Source: Neospora caninum Liverpool (lineage: Eukaryota > Apicomplexa > Conoidasida > Eucoccidiorida > Sarcocystidae). Taken from it: 64,000 bases of DNA. Shown here one piece after another: positions 46,384-58,443 of this stretch. The translations under genes and the position numbers were made by a program. The stretch is from positions 1,550,001 through 1,614,000 of the forward strand of contig NC_018391.1 in the NCBI RefSeq assembly GCF_000208865.1, written 5' to 3'. A model generated the notes under the pieces. It was not told the DNA's origin. It made no database searches and saw nothing but the letters and a program-made list of their open reading frames with translations. Each line of letters starts with the position of its first letter. The first letter of the stretch is position 1.

Positions 46384-48102
46384 CTACAGCCTGTCGCTGC
46401 TTGGCTCCGAAGCAGCCTGAAATTCGCTGGGGGAAACCCCATATTCAGAGTGTGGCGTCTGCCGCTGGATCCCTTGGTGCTGATGGATCTGCTGCGGCTG
46501 TTCGGGGGCTGAGGCTCCCAGCTGTGCGACTTGGGCGGGGCGCTCTTGTTTCTCAAGTGTCGACGGTCGGTTCGTACATCCACCGACTCCTTCTCGCAAT
46601 ATGTAGTACATGGAGTCTTCGGCGTTAACGTTACCGTATACTGATTTTCTGTAATGCGATCGCGGCTTCGTGTCGGGGACAGGCTGTGAACAGCAAGCGA
46701 CAAAAGTGAACACGGACACTGACGGACTGAGTCCAGTAAAAAACTTGTTCACTCACACACGGTATCCTATTTTGGCCGCATCCCAGCGGGTCCACTGAAA
46801 AGAGGGGAAATGTCCAAGCGAACGTTATCAGCCTTCGGATCCTTCATGCTTGTTGGCCGCCGCTGAAACTGCCCCTGCAGTGGGTGTGCTTCATGCATCC
46901 AACGGTATAAGCTGACGGCCACATGCGTGCCAGCGAGCCCATAGCTGTTGCTTTCTCCTCATCCGATGGGGTAGCGCGGACTTTTTTCGGTCGGCCCACG
47001 CACACTTTACCTACGATGAGTCGCTGATGCCGGACAGTACATGGCAGTAACGACTTGCTTCGCAGTTCCAAGACCTACCGTCAAGGAAGACGTCTGAAAG
47101 TGGCTTTTCTGGAGATACGAAGCTGCGGCGCCGGGAGCCTTTCCCTTCGCTTGGTTGTCTGCTGTCTGTTCTCCCTTGCGAGGGCAGAGCGTTCTATCCA
47201 GACTGCCAACTTCCATTGGATGGCGTCTGACGTCACGCGTTTCGAAGGGTCCGTCGGGGTTTGCAAACGGTGGCGACCGGTTTTTCACATCTGGAAGTCG
47301 ATCGCTTCGTTGTGCATCAGATTCGACCGTGAGGAAGCGGTCCCACTGCAGCAGATGCAGACACACAAACCACCCTGCACGAGCAGCTCAAGGAAAATCG
47401 GGATTAGACCGTGCGTAATCGTATGTGCAGCGTCAGTGTCATCGGTACACCGGAGCAAACACGTACTTGCAGGTTGCTTCTTCCTCGACGATTGTACGCT
47501 CCCTGCATGCGTTTCCAGGTGTGATATGTAGCTTCTCGGTCGAGCAGCTCGTAGTCGAACTCTACACTCGCACTGCCGCCTTTTCTGCATGTGCAGAATT
47601 CCATTTTCCCGTCGATGGCTTGCCACCGTGTCTGAAAATGCCTTCTCTGGTCTGGCAGATCTCCCGCGCAGACCCGCAGATACGACCGCTTGCTGGGTCG
47701 GACCGCCGGATACGACGGCACCTGTCCTGCAGCACAACCTCCTTTCTCCGTAGGGAGAAAGCCTTCAGAATATCTGCGCTGCACGGGTGTGCAGGACAGA
47801 AGATCCCTGACTTTGTCACTGCAGCCTTTACCCGGATCCACACGTTTTCGAGTGTGCTGGTGAATCTCGTTCATGCGGCCGGCCTCGACGCCAGCCATCC
47901 CGGACCCGGAGGTCAACGATGAGACCTTTGGACGCCGGTGTTCCCCGATGATGTCTTGCCAAGAGTCATCAACAGGCTCACCACAAGTGCCTTTTCGCGC
48001 AGAGAACGAGGGTTTGCCTGCATAGCCAGTAAGGTCGAACATCCGCCGAAGACCCCTGTCTGGCGCCGGCAGTACGACCAGTCCAGCCGCCGACGTCGCC
48101 AT
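46384..48102 (-). CDS. Unrecognised protein, three exons
   Basis: The start at 48102 sits in AAAATGGCG, a good coccidian initiation context. Exons 47467-48102 (donor CAA|GTACGTG), 47079-47345 (acceptor CTGCTGCAG, donor ACG|GTAGGTC) and 46384-46683 (acceptor TTCACAG) are all phase 0 and give about 400 residues. There is no signal peptide. Exon 1 is basic and Cys-containing (KMEFCTCRKGG, EFDYELLDREATYHTWKRMQ). The last exon is Gln/Ser/Pro-rich (PEQPQQIHQHQGIQRQ). An AT-hook-like GRPKK occurs in the second intron (about 46990) within a short open stretch; it would need a phase change to be coding and is left out, but an alternative exon there would make a nuclear role more likely. No family recognised. 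Confidence 0.6.
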
Positions 48103-50226
48103 TTTGTGGACGAGAGAGTAGGGCAGCGCGAAGATGTACTTTGGAAGTCACGTACTTGTCTAGCGCACAGCCACAAACAGTTTTGTTGCAGCAGCTTTCA
48201 TCGACTCAGGAAGAGTGCGTCGAAACCTGTACAACAGCCGCGTCAGAAAAAGAACTGCGGACAAGACAAAAACGGGTCTGAGGCAGACCACGTGAAGTCG
48301 ATTACTGAAGCGGAATGGACAGCGATCTGGCTCCACCACGATTCCTTCGTCCACGAATCAAAACCGTTCGACAACATCAATATCAAGGACGAGAAAGCGT
48401 ATTGCCAAGCATCCGGAGGAATGCCGTACTGCTTTTTGCAGGCTAAAGTACAGTGGTGCAGTAGAGCCGTCAAACAGCATCTCTGCACAGGCTGATTCTG
48501 TTAGCTGGTTGGGACGTCAGCTGCAATAGAGCCGCCGTGTTCAGCTTGCAAAAGTGGCAATGGCGTTGTCCGCTCGTTCCAAATGGAAATCTGTGTCGCG
48601 ATTGCACTATCAGGAAACAGGATTCGGACAAATTGTCGAAATAAAGGCAGAAAGCCTCATAGAAATTGCTGCATTGGGCCACCGAGGGACGGGCACATAC
48701 TTCATTCTATTTGAGCCGTGGCATGGCAACTGGTTCGCAACAACTCTCTCCGGAAACAGCCCAGTTCCCTTCACATCCTACTGCACAGCTGCCCATTAAC
48801 CTGGTGATCGACGTCTGCTTCGGCCGCTGCGTTCTTAGGCACGGCGTGATACCCTTCTCCGACGACGTTAGACCTGCCTGGGTGCCAGGCGCGAGTGGAC
48901 TCGCCACATGTCTCGACGCGTCTAGCTAGCAAAGCTCGAACCAGTTTGCGACCAGTATACCAGCAAACGCGGCGTCGAGCAACTGCACGGCGGCTAGCCT
49001 GCGTCCACCAGGCGAGTACGGGGCAGATACTGACGATGGACGATCGCCGTTCTGCGTCCTGCAATGAAATGCCCTTGAAGCATCGCTCACCAAGCGCAGG
49101 CCTCAACCTGTTTTTTTTTCGTAGTTGAACGCAAGGGGACGACCTCGGCGACAGCTGCACGGGCGGGTGTGAACGGGAGAAACAGCTGCGGGGCAGTGTC
49201 GACGCAATTACGGAACGTAGACAAGACCGTGCGGCACCACGGTGACATCCTTTAGACATTTGGTCCAATCCGTTCCTCGATCTATCTTTTTTCGGCAACA
49301 AAACCCACACGCCTTTCTTTTCGTCTCTACAGAAGGGGGCACCACAAGTGTCTATGCTGTCCGGAACAGTCGCTGCTGTGCCGTGCTTCATAGTCTAGCG
49401 ACGGTCTCCAGTCGCATCGTGACTTCTTCCCTGCCGCATGGCAAGGCTCGTTGCGAAGTGGTCCGTGGACCGACCGATTTCTGCCGTTTGAGTTCTTCCG
49501 GGGCCACCGCATATCGCAATTTCCATAGTTTGGTAAGAGTTACGGGTTGACGAAAGCCACAATACGGAACCAAGTGACGGTGTAATCTACACGGCAGCGT
49601 CTTGCTGTGACTGCAGGTCGTGTCGTGTGTGCCGTCTTTCTCAGTTGCTTGCCAGATTTATTGACACAATTAACGAGCGTTCCGCTATAGTTTCTACTTG
49701 TTTCGGTACAATTCACAAGCAGGGGAAACAATATCATCATGTGCCACTGCGATGGAAGCGGGTGGTAGCTAGTTTCTTGCAGTGCGTGTCTTCCATGTCG
49801 CGTGCGTTTCAGGCCGGACAGCGAAGTGGATTTCCAGAGTCATCGTCTACTGGGCAAGACCGCGGTTGTCATTGCGACGGTGACCTGAGGCTAGTGACCC
49901 CGTCGGAGCATTATGTTAAGTTTTTTTGTTTTGAGGCACGAATCCATTTTGCTTGTTTGGCAGTGTTCGCTTCTCATGTGAACACCAAGAAAGAAGTGAA
50001 CATTGTGCTGTCCGGGGACCGCAGCTCTGCGCCGACGCTACTTTCTGTCTTGTGGCAGGACTGCACAATCGACGCCGGGTTCTCTCCCATAATACGCAGT
50101 TGGCAAATCCTGCGCTGCTGTAGCCACGAATTTGTGTGCTTAGACGGTGTCCATCATTGTCCGGGAAAGCCCTCTGATTTTGGGTATTTCGCAATTCTCT
50201 TTTCCTACGAACGCTCTATCTCCGTT
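48103..50226. other. Divergent intergenic region
   Basis: About 2.1 kb between divergent starts. The frame of the next plus-strand gene is open back to about 49627, so part of this stretch may be coding or 5' untranslated. A minus-strand frame at 48771-49391 has no supporting feature. Nothing else is recognised. Confidence 0.45.
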
Positions 50227-53200
50227 ATGGCCTTTCCATCGGATGCCTCGCCGACGGCAATCCCTGAAGGCAGGACCTCTGCCGCACATAGTATGGATTT
50301 ATTGGATCGGGCAGGCTTCTCTGCAGCAGTTGTAAGCCCAATGACGCATCTAGAGTTCGACGTTGAGCGTCCTGCGGGAGTATCAAGCAAGAGGCTGACT
50401 CAGCTTCGGTCGGCTTCGTCACAGCAATCAGAAGACCGTGGACACGGCCCCCGGGGCCCCACTGCCTGCGTCGGCGCGGCGCTCCGAGACAACGTCAACG
50501 AAATCCTGCGGCCAGCAGTTGTGCCTCGTGCATCGAGTCCTGGTGCTGCTGCTCTAGATCGCATGCGTGTAGACGACTACGCCGGTATGCGTAGCGATGG
50601 AATTAATGAACTGCGGGCGCCGGTTCACCGGAGGTGCCCGGAAGGAGGAAAAAGGCGTGGCCTCATGACAAACAATGAGTCGGTTTTCGTATCCGATGTT
50701 CTCGGGCAGCATGGCCGCCCCATCAATGGGGCGTCGCAGTTCCAGGATCCTCGTGTTACCGATTACTTGCAGCAACAGTGCAAACCCAAGAGCCGAAGCC
50801 TGCAGAGGTATTACGGCCCGGAGGAACTCCACAAAGCGTTCTGCACCAAGTTCGAGGTGGTGGACAAAACTTCCGGTCGGACTGAAATCATGACAGCACG
50901 GCGGCCTGGGTCAGCAGCTGCCGTCGTCAGTCTCTGCGATTTCGATGCCTACATTCCGAGACCGCATAAATATACCAGCTGTCAGAAGCAAATCAGTAAC
51001 ATTGAGAACACACCGCTGGTAAGTGGTGTTAGCAACGAGTTGGAGTCCGTCCCATTCCCAAGCCTATTTGAAAGGAATCATCTTTCTGGTCACGCATGTA
51101 TTCATCCGAAAGCATGGCCTCTCTCTCTTGGATGTGTAAATTATTGTCTCAGGGTCTAATGCCACGAAAAGGCGCGGAAGCACCTCACAAGCCGTACTTT
51201 ACTCAGACGGCGGCGGATATCTGCAAGAAACAAAGCCAGCTCCGTTGCCAGGATGTAAGTGGGCGAAGACTCGCTCTCGATTCGTTTGCTGACAGTTTTA
51301 CACATTAGGCCTCATCTTCACCACCTCGTTTTGGAGAGTCACTGGTCTTAAACGAATAGGATGGCGGGCCATTTTGTCCTTGCATCAGCCTGAGGTTACT
51401 GTGCATGGACAACAGAAGTACCACGTGGCCAGCAAGGCCAGCCTCGCACGAGCTTTCCAAATCAGTTCCATGCTTTTGGTCAGGTATGTGCTATCGGAAT
51501 GTGGCGTAGTCGTGATCATGCCCGGTGGGAAACGCAGGCTAAAGTGACGATCACCGATGTGAATTGCGTCGAATTTCAGAGTTGGCTCGCACCTGGAGAC
51601 GGTGCACGGACAATGAGACATCTGGGTCAGAGTAAGCGCCACGTGGCGCTTGCCTGGCATGACCGGCCCACCAGTCACATTATATATCACCAACCGCCGC
51701 CGGTTCACTCGCCTCTCGTCTGCCAAGCGGACCACGCAAGAAGTTCCGCCTTGTAGGTCCAACTAGGCGCAGGAAACCAGCACAGCAGCAGCAGAATTGC
51801 GGCGCTTCGCCAACATCACGGAGGATAGGCTCACGAGCAATACTGGCCCCTCGTCCAACCCGCGTCAATTCTGAGCACCCTTCGGGTTTCCACCAGCGCT
51901 CCCGGAACCTCAACATGGTGGCCGCATAAAAACAGGCAAGCTGCCGTGAGCAGCGACACACTAGAACGCGAACGTCAATAACTTGTGTGCGAAAGAGGTG
52001 CCACCAAGTCCATCTTTGTGTAACGATATGAGAGAGACCGTCATAGATCAGAAAGTTCAAGGCAAGGCTTTGTAAGGGATGCAGTAGCAGTATAAACAAT
52101 AACGTGAATGAACGCCAGATACCAGCAGCTCATGAAGCGCCAGCACATGGGTTTTGCCACAACGGGAGCAGGAGATACAAGGCAATGTTAAGTGCCCTCA
52201 GTTACGGACCCAAGATCACTATTTAGAGGCAGTGCATACCATGAAGGACCGAGTTTTTGGCGAAACTGGGAGGATGCGTAAGCGTTGAGTTAGAAGTAGC
52301 CATAGGCAGGGGGCGTGAGCAAGGCGGGCATGTATCACCAACAGGCTGCACACGCGGGTACGGGCAGCTTCTACGAGGATGCACTGGGTGTCACCCCTTC
52401 GTGTGACGCGTCTCCAGTTTACGTGGAGACTTTTGTGACGTTCTTGGGAATAATGCTCAAAAATGTGCAAGTGACTATGCAACTCGAGCACGCACTCTGT
52501 TTTTTTTGGACATCCCTGTCTGATATTGTGCAAATTGGGGGAAGCCTTTCACAGAGCAATGTAGATGTCCGGTTGCTCCTTAGAACGGCCACGCGTGTGC
52601 GCAGCTAAACAAAGAGGGCTAGCACACTGTCTACGGTGGGCATCGCCTTGTGCAATCGAAAAACGGAGTGGCAGTTTCATCGTGACTGGGGCCTTGCCGG
52701 CTGGGTGGTGCCACTGCACGCAAAATGCGTTGTATCAATGGCCGCAAGCCGCTGCGATGGTTGTGAGAACACTGTGTTAGTATTGGAGGTGTGTTTCGTG
52801 AGGTTTGCGTCAGCATCTTCTCGGAAACGTTCGTAGACCCCAACGCGTGTTTCTTTACGACTTCATTGGCCTTTGTTTGTCCTGTGCTTCGAGTCGATCC
52901 AACGAAAACAGAGTTTCTTCACATCTGAGGGATACCTGTAAAACGCAACAACTTTAGGGCAGTAGGGGGTAGATTGCAGAACCCATTTCTGGGCTAGTGA
53001 TGCCTGGACTGTGCTGACGGCACCGCTCGCAGATACACCTCGGTCCACAATATGTAACACCAAGAGCAATCCAGGAAAACAGAGGCACAGAGTCGATTGG
53101 TGGTTTCGAACCATATTTATTTGGGTAAGGAGCAAATCGAGCTAACCTTCGATACCTTGTCCCTGTAGCAGCATGGCCCCCGTCAAACGCATGCGTGTAT

Positions 53201-53743
53201 CGACCCCGAACAGTTGGGCTGCGGCCCAGAGGTATTTTCTGGTTCTCTTCGCACATTTGTCGTATTGTTCATTCAGGCACAACTTTAGGGAAGCAAGATT
53301 AAACTGCCTTCAGGCATGCTAAAAGCAGAATATTCGCCACCAGCCATGCCACCCGGTGGCAAATGGAACAGCAGTCATGAGCACAATACCGATTTTTCTG
53401 TTGGAGCGCAGAACAGGATTGTCAGAAAAGGAACTCCGGGGAAATGGAGGGGTGTACTTATTGGTCAAAAAAGGTCCGATTGTAGCAGTTGAACGGTTTT
53501 TGCAGCATCCAGGTAATTCAGAACATAAAGGACAGGTTCAGTGCTATCGTGGTGGTGCGCTCTTGGGCATATCAGCCGGATCCACAAGGTTTCGTAGGGA
53601 ATGCAACCTTAATCGAAAAGAGTAGCTTTGCTGTATTTACTGGCCAGCAATTCACAAGCATCAAGCGAACGCATAAACAGTTCCTCCGGACGGATGGCAA
53701 TCGAGGATTCATGTTATCCTCTGCTAAACAGAAACGATACTAA
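50227..53743 (+). CDS. Unrecognised multi-exon protein
   Basis: Exons supported by splice signals and phase: 50227-51018 (donor CTG|GTAAGT), 51153-51254 (donor GAT|GTAAGT), 51389-51483 (donor AG|GTATGT), one starting near 52306 and ending before about 52480, and a last exon 53506-53743. The reading frame is open upstream to 49627, so the first ATG could be earlier; 50227 (MAFPSDASPTAIPEG) is chosen because the sequence before it looks non-coding. Coding-looking segments are HKPYFTQTAADICKKQSQL, PEVTVHGQQKYHVASKASLA, GMYHQQAAHAGTGSFYEDAL and DRFSAIVVVRSWAYQPDPQ. The phase of the exon near 52306 does not fit its neighbours with the sites chosen, so an exon is missed or mis-set. No signal peptide or known domain; the product is about 430-450 residues. 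I do not recognise the family. Confidence 0.6.
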
Positions 53744-55593
53744 CACGCTGCGCGCCCGCAGGGCAATAACTAGTGGTCTTTCCATGATACAGAATTGCTT
53801 CAAGGTGTGTTTGTGCAAATGCCCTATGAATATCGCTGTGTCCCGATGAACGATGGCCCTATAACTGTTTTGCGGTGGTGCCACATATCGCCGAACGGAT
53901 CAGTGGAACGGTCGCGCCACGTTTGTACCACTGTCATGTGCGTGACGAAGAATTCCACGCGTCATTTCAAAGGAACTGCTTGGGTTATCATTGGTGTGTT
54001 CCACCTTTCAAGCACTTACTTTGGCTCGATCCACATCCGGAACATGGCCGCCTCTACTCGCCCGGTAGGCGCCTTCACTCACAGGTATCTTGCAAGTGAT
54101 GTCTCTCACGTTTCGCGTATGGAACGACGCTGTTGTAAACAGGACGGCCGTGCAAGAGCGAAGGTCTTCTGAGGTACTTCCGTATACCCTTAAAATTTCT
54201 GTATGACGTTTTCCACTTGACTTCTCAGTACCACGGCAAACACCACGGGTGTGGCTTGTCGCAGAAATACGTATATATATAACTACCTCAGAGTGCTTCG
54301 AAGTCATTCAGTGATGTACAAATCAACTATATAATAACCATGTGACCTCACAACTTCGGTACTATTCACAGACCGCTCTGCAGCCACTATATCCGCTCTA
54401 TGGACCGGCAGGAGCTGGAACGATTGCCCGCGGGGACGATGCGCTGTGGACTGTTACAGCGTGGCGGGTTCAAAAAAAAAGAGCAAGAAACGCTCACCCG
54501 CGGTAGCACATGAAACTCGCCTCTGTGCCCGAGGACGTAATTCCGATGCAGCCAAGTCAGCCCGTGCTCACGCAGCGCATCTGCGTTAGGCTGTGTCTGT
54601 CGTCCATCAGCACGCCCACGAAGTCCGCAGCTGCTGGGGATAATACTGCATAGGAGGTGGTCATTGCCGCTACTCAGCTGCGCTGCATGGTAGTTCAGTC
54701 TACTGTCCCGATCGCGACATGGCAGTCAATGATGGCAATGTAAACTTTACCCTACTCAGCAGTCTAGACACGCTGTCGCTCCCAAGCACCTGGATTCCCG
54801 CTGACGCCTAGATCTGAAGCACGACGTCACACCGTTCACACCGGCATCACTCTGTTTCCCTCCGGACACGTAGACCCAGAGCCGTTTTGCTGCGAAGTGT
54901 CATACGCGTCGTCACCAAGGTACTCGGGACCGCTGTGCTGATGATGCGCAGTTTCGTTCACAATTTTGGTAGATAAACGCCCCGTATTCCAGTCCACGTG
55001 CACACACGTTATGAAACAATGAACATAACCGTCTGACGCCGAGCGCCAACGGCGAGGAGTGAACACGAAAGAGTAATATGCTTGTCGATGAAAAAGAGGG
55101 TAAAGCTCTCCTGCTGCAACGGAGACGCAGATGCTTGTTACCTCAGCCGAGCTGAGAGTAACTTCACGGAAAGCTCAGATAATGTGAGAGCACAAAGTGT
55201 AGTTCTTGGTTTTCTCTCTAAATACATACACAGATCACTTCCAATGATACACCCGCTCCACGACGCTACTGACACAATCTTTGCCAGTCGAGCATCACAA
55301 GCGTACCCCACGGACAGCACCCTAATCGTCCTTACACTATTTACTATCTCTAATCTCACAGTTGCGACACCCTCTCCACCGATACGCCATCTCCTCATGG
55401 TGGCTCTGTGACGTGGCGATGCTATGTCGGTGGACGCACATCGCCATTTCCTGCTAAGCACGGAGCCTTCGTCGTAATGTCTTTAGCTCATTCGGTTTAG
55501 GGTTCACAACTGCGTTACTCAAAATCCAACACCCCCGGTCTCAGGTGATGTCATTGACGAGGCAATCCGAATGTTGACGGTTGACTGCGTCAG
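53744..55593. other. Convergent intergenic region
   Basis: About 1.85 kb between two stop codons. Short frames on both strands (53795-54172, 55082-55411 and others) have no support. It probably holds 3' untranslated regions. Confidence 0.5.
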
Positions 55594-58443
55594 TCAATTC
55601 GCGGCCTTGGCGCCATTGGCAGAGCGATTCACTTTTTGCCAGACGAGTTCACGCTCTTCAAGATCACCGAGGACGGGCAGAATCCACTGATCAAGAAGCT
55701 TGGCAGCAAGCTGGCCGTCTTTGTCTTCCTGGCAAAGGGAATGGTACATATCCGGGACCAGCCACATGGCCGTGCGCGCGTGATTGCCGTTGCCTGTTGC
55801 TGCGCCATAACGGAAGAAGAGACGCATGTAGTCTTCTGGTTTTTGAGTCCGCAGGCGTTCGACTTCTTCGACTGGTACTCGGCGGCCGCTTTCATCTACT
55901 ACAACCCCCTGCACATTCCTCCATAGCCTTTTCTGTTCCCAGAAAACGGGCTGCGGCACGGGCTTTTCAACTGGCTCACCGCCAGCGATGCAGTTGAAGA
56001 ACCAGCTGCTTTGCTCTTTCTTCTGCTTCGCCGCTTCTTTCTGAAGACGTTCGCGCTCTCCAATTTCGTCAATCAATGCCTTTACCGAATCGGTTGCTTC
56101 CATCATGACAATCCTGTCAACCAGCCTCACTTTTGCTTCAACTAGGTCAACACGACGCACCCGGCCCGTCGAACCCCCGCAGCACGCCAGCGGCCCGACG
56201 CCTCTCGCTGGCACTTCCTTCACCCACTTGACTTCTTCCACTCCAACGAAGCCTGCTTCCGCCTCGCGTTTCGCCCTCTGTAGGTCTTCCGTATCAAATC
56301 GCTGCAAGTACGAGGGACGAACAAACGTCCCTTGGCGTGACATACCCTCTGTGGCTTCTTCCGTGGTCTTAAGCTGCAAGTCTTTGTCGAGGCGCATATT
56401 CACTTCCATCAGCTTCTTCACACGCTCCTGTACAGCTTCGTTGTCACCTGTCTCTGTCTCTTCCGACTGCGCCTCCGTATTCGATGCGGCTTCATATCCA
56501 TCAGTCTGATTTGCAGATTCCTCATTCTGAGAGGTGACGGACTCACGGCAAATGTCGTCCACAAATTCCTGACCTCGTGAACCCTGCACCTGGCCTGAAG
56601 GACTGCCAGCCGGGGACGACCCCTTGGGCGGGGACACCTGGGACTGACCGGGCGAACCCGCCGTCACTGGGCGGTTCGTGACGACTTCAACCCAGCCGCT
56701 GTCGTCGCTCTCGGTGCTGAATTCAACCGCAGTGAGCTTCGCAGAGTCATCATCCTGACGCACATCGGGGTGCCGGCAAGACGAGCAAGATCCGATGTAC
56801 TCTTCCTCTGGCAGTTCACCAAGCTGAACGAGGATCTCCCTCGAGGCCTGGATACGGCCTCCAATCCTCTTGAAGAAGTAGGCAGTGCCGCGGGGATTGG
56901 CTGTTGTGTCTGCCAAACTCTGAACTAGCAGAACGTTCACATAGTACGCCAACTTTGCCCGCTCCGACAGGCGTGATGCCAGAGGCCCGCGGGAGGCGTT
57001 TCTCTCTGCCTCCTGAGCGGCTGCCCGTTCCTGCAGACGCCACGGCCTCGAAGACAATTCCTGGTCTTCAAATTCATCCTTGAGCCACGGGGCGAGGTCA
57101 GGAACCTCGGGAATGTCCTTGTTCTTGTCGACTATCAAAGAGGCCAAGACGCTCGGCGGCTTTGTACGCATCATTTCCATCCACCGACGATGCTTCTCTT
57201 GCCAGTCTTTCAAGGAAAAGGTGTGCGCTGAATCGCGCTCAACTGGCGTCAAAAGCCACCGGGCGTCATCGACTGCCGAGTCGATGCCTTGCCGAATTTG
57301 GTTGTAAAGCGCCTGCGGGGTCAGACCTTTGATCGTCATAGTGTCATTCTTGTACCAGACGTTGTAGTCTGGCATGAGCGGATTCTCCTGATGCATACGG
57401 AAGCCCAACAAGCCCGCCAGTGGGTGCGGTGAATCGCTGGACGATCCAAAGCAGCGCGCAAGTCTCGTCATGATTCCCTCGTTTGCGTGTTTTTTTCCCT
57501 TATGCATCTCCTCAGGAGTGATCTCCTTCAGCGTGAGCAGCGGGGACAACAACACAAGTCCAGCGATAGGGATGGGCCGTGCTTGCACCGTGATGTGCTC
57601 CACTGGAACCTCCTTCTTCCCCTTGCCTGTGTGCAGGCAGTACTGCGTCTCGGTGGCATACTGCAGGCCCCGTGCCTCATTGCCCGCCTGGGAATTTTGC
57701 GATGTTCCCGTCGTACTAAACTGATCCGACACGCCCGCATCGGCAGATTTCTGTGGAGGAACGTGGGGTTTGCCCAGCTTCCCTTGACGTGCAAGCATCT
57801 CAACAGCCCGCGCCGCAATCGTTGCCCCCAAGCCCTGTCCAACGATGAAAATGGGGAGCGTGGAGTGGCGGCAAACCTCTTCCAGGAGCCAGCACGTATC
57901 CTCAGCGAATTCATCGAAACTGCATGGCAATTCGTAGTTTTTCCCCTCAACGACCTTCGAAAGGCCATGGCCCTGTAGATCAATCGCATGAACATCCAGG
58001 CCCGCGTCATTGAATTTTTGCACCCACGAGCCCTCATAGTGTGAGGCTTTCCGCATGCGCATGAACTCCTTTTTCTCTGTTTCGGTGGCATCGGGATCTT
58101 CTTCCATCTGCTCTCGTTCTTCCTTCGAGAGCGGAGGCAGGTGCTTGAGCCACTCAAACATCGTATGGGTACCTTGGTCATGAAGGAGCACAACCGCACC
58201 CCGAGCTGCGCCCGTGGTTGTGGGCCATGTGTATCGCACAACAGGTTTATCCTTCACATTGTGGAAAATGGCAACTTGTGGGTAGCGCAGCTCGACGTAG
58301 TCGATCGAGAAGGGTGGCAACCGCGGGTGCGGCCATTCTTCCAGCTTCGTCTCAGAGGTGCAAATGACCGACGGGCAAACAGCCACGTCCGTCTCGGCGG
58401 GGGACTGAGGCGACGCCGATGTAACACCAGACGGAGGTGCCAT
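55594..58443 (-). CDS. Alpha/beta-hydrolase-fold protein lacking the catalytic serine
   Basis: A 949-residue intronless frame with ATG at 58443. The N-terminal third has the serine-hydrolase/monoglyceride-lipase layout: strand and oxyanion turn GAVVLLHDQGTH (82-93), VHAIDLQGHGLS (151-162), and the nucleophile elbow IFIVGQGLGATIA (198-210). In the family the elbow is GxSxG; here residues 202-206 are GQGLG, so the nucleophile serine is Gly204. The oxyanion HG is HD. After the next strand (IAGLVLLSPLL) comes an insertion of roughly 500 residues, partly acidic and disordered (about 585-700). The fold appears to close at the C-terminus (AMWLVPDMYHSLCQED), where H901 matches the family's catalytic His position. 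Neither signal peptide nor membrane span is seen, so it is probably cytosolic. It is a likely pseudoenzyme with a scaffolding or lipid-binding role, by inference. Confidence 0.88.
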   Translation of the reverse strand: MAPPSGVTSASPQSPAETDVAVCPSVICTSETKLEEWPHPRLPPFSIDYVELRYPQVAIFHNVKDKPVVRYTWPTTTGAARGAVVLLHDQGTHTMFEWLKHLPPLSKEEREQMEEDPDATETEKKEFMRMRKASHYEGSWVQKFNDAGLDVHAIDLQGHGLSKVVEGKNYELPCSFDEFAEDTCWLLEEVCRHSTLPIFIVGQGLGATIAARAVEMLARQGKLGKPHVPPQKSADAGVSDQFSTTGTSQNSQAGNEARGLQYATETQYCLHTGKGKKEVPVEHITVQARPIPIAGLVLLSPLLTLKEITPEEMHKGKKHANEGIMTRLARCFGSSSDSPHPLAGLLGFRMHQENPLMPDYNVWYKNDTMTIKGLTPQALYNQIRQGIDSAVDDARWLLTPVERDSAHTFSLKDWQEKHRRWMEMMRTKPPSVLASLIVDKNKDIPEVPDLAPWLKDEFEDQELSSRPWRLQERAAAQEAERNASRGPLASRLSERAKLAYYVNVLLVQSLADTTANPRGTAYFFKRIGGRIQASREILVQLGELPEEEYIGSCSSCRHPDVRQDDDSAKLTAVEFSTESDDSGWVEVVTNRPVTAGSPGQSQVSPPKGSSPAGSPSGQVQGSRGQEFVDDICRESVTSQNEESANQTDGYEAASNTEAQSEETETGDNEAVQERVKKLMEVNMRLDKDLQLKTTEEATEGMSRQGTFVRPSYLQRFDTEDLQRAKREAEAGFVGVEEVKWVKEVPARGVGPLACCGGSTGRVRRVDLVEAKVRLVDRIVMMEATDSVKALIDEIGERERLQKEAAKQKKEQSSWFFNCIAGGEPVEKPVPQPVFWEQKRLWRNVQGVVVDESGRRVPVEEVERLRTQKPEDYMRLFFRYGAATGNGNHARTAMWLVPDMYHSLCQEDKDGQLAAKLLDQWILPVLGDLEERELVWQKVNRSANGAKAAN

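Noticed and set aside
46844..47071. Possible exon with an AT-hook-like GRPKK motif
   Set aside because: Its acceptor gives phase 1 while both neighbouring exons are phase 0, so including it breaks the frame.
48771..49391. 206-codon minus-strand frame
   Set aside because: Arg/Ser/Cys-rich translation with no leader, domain or splice context, lying in a divergent promoter region.
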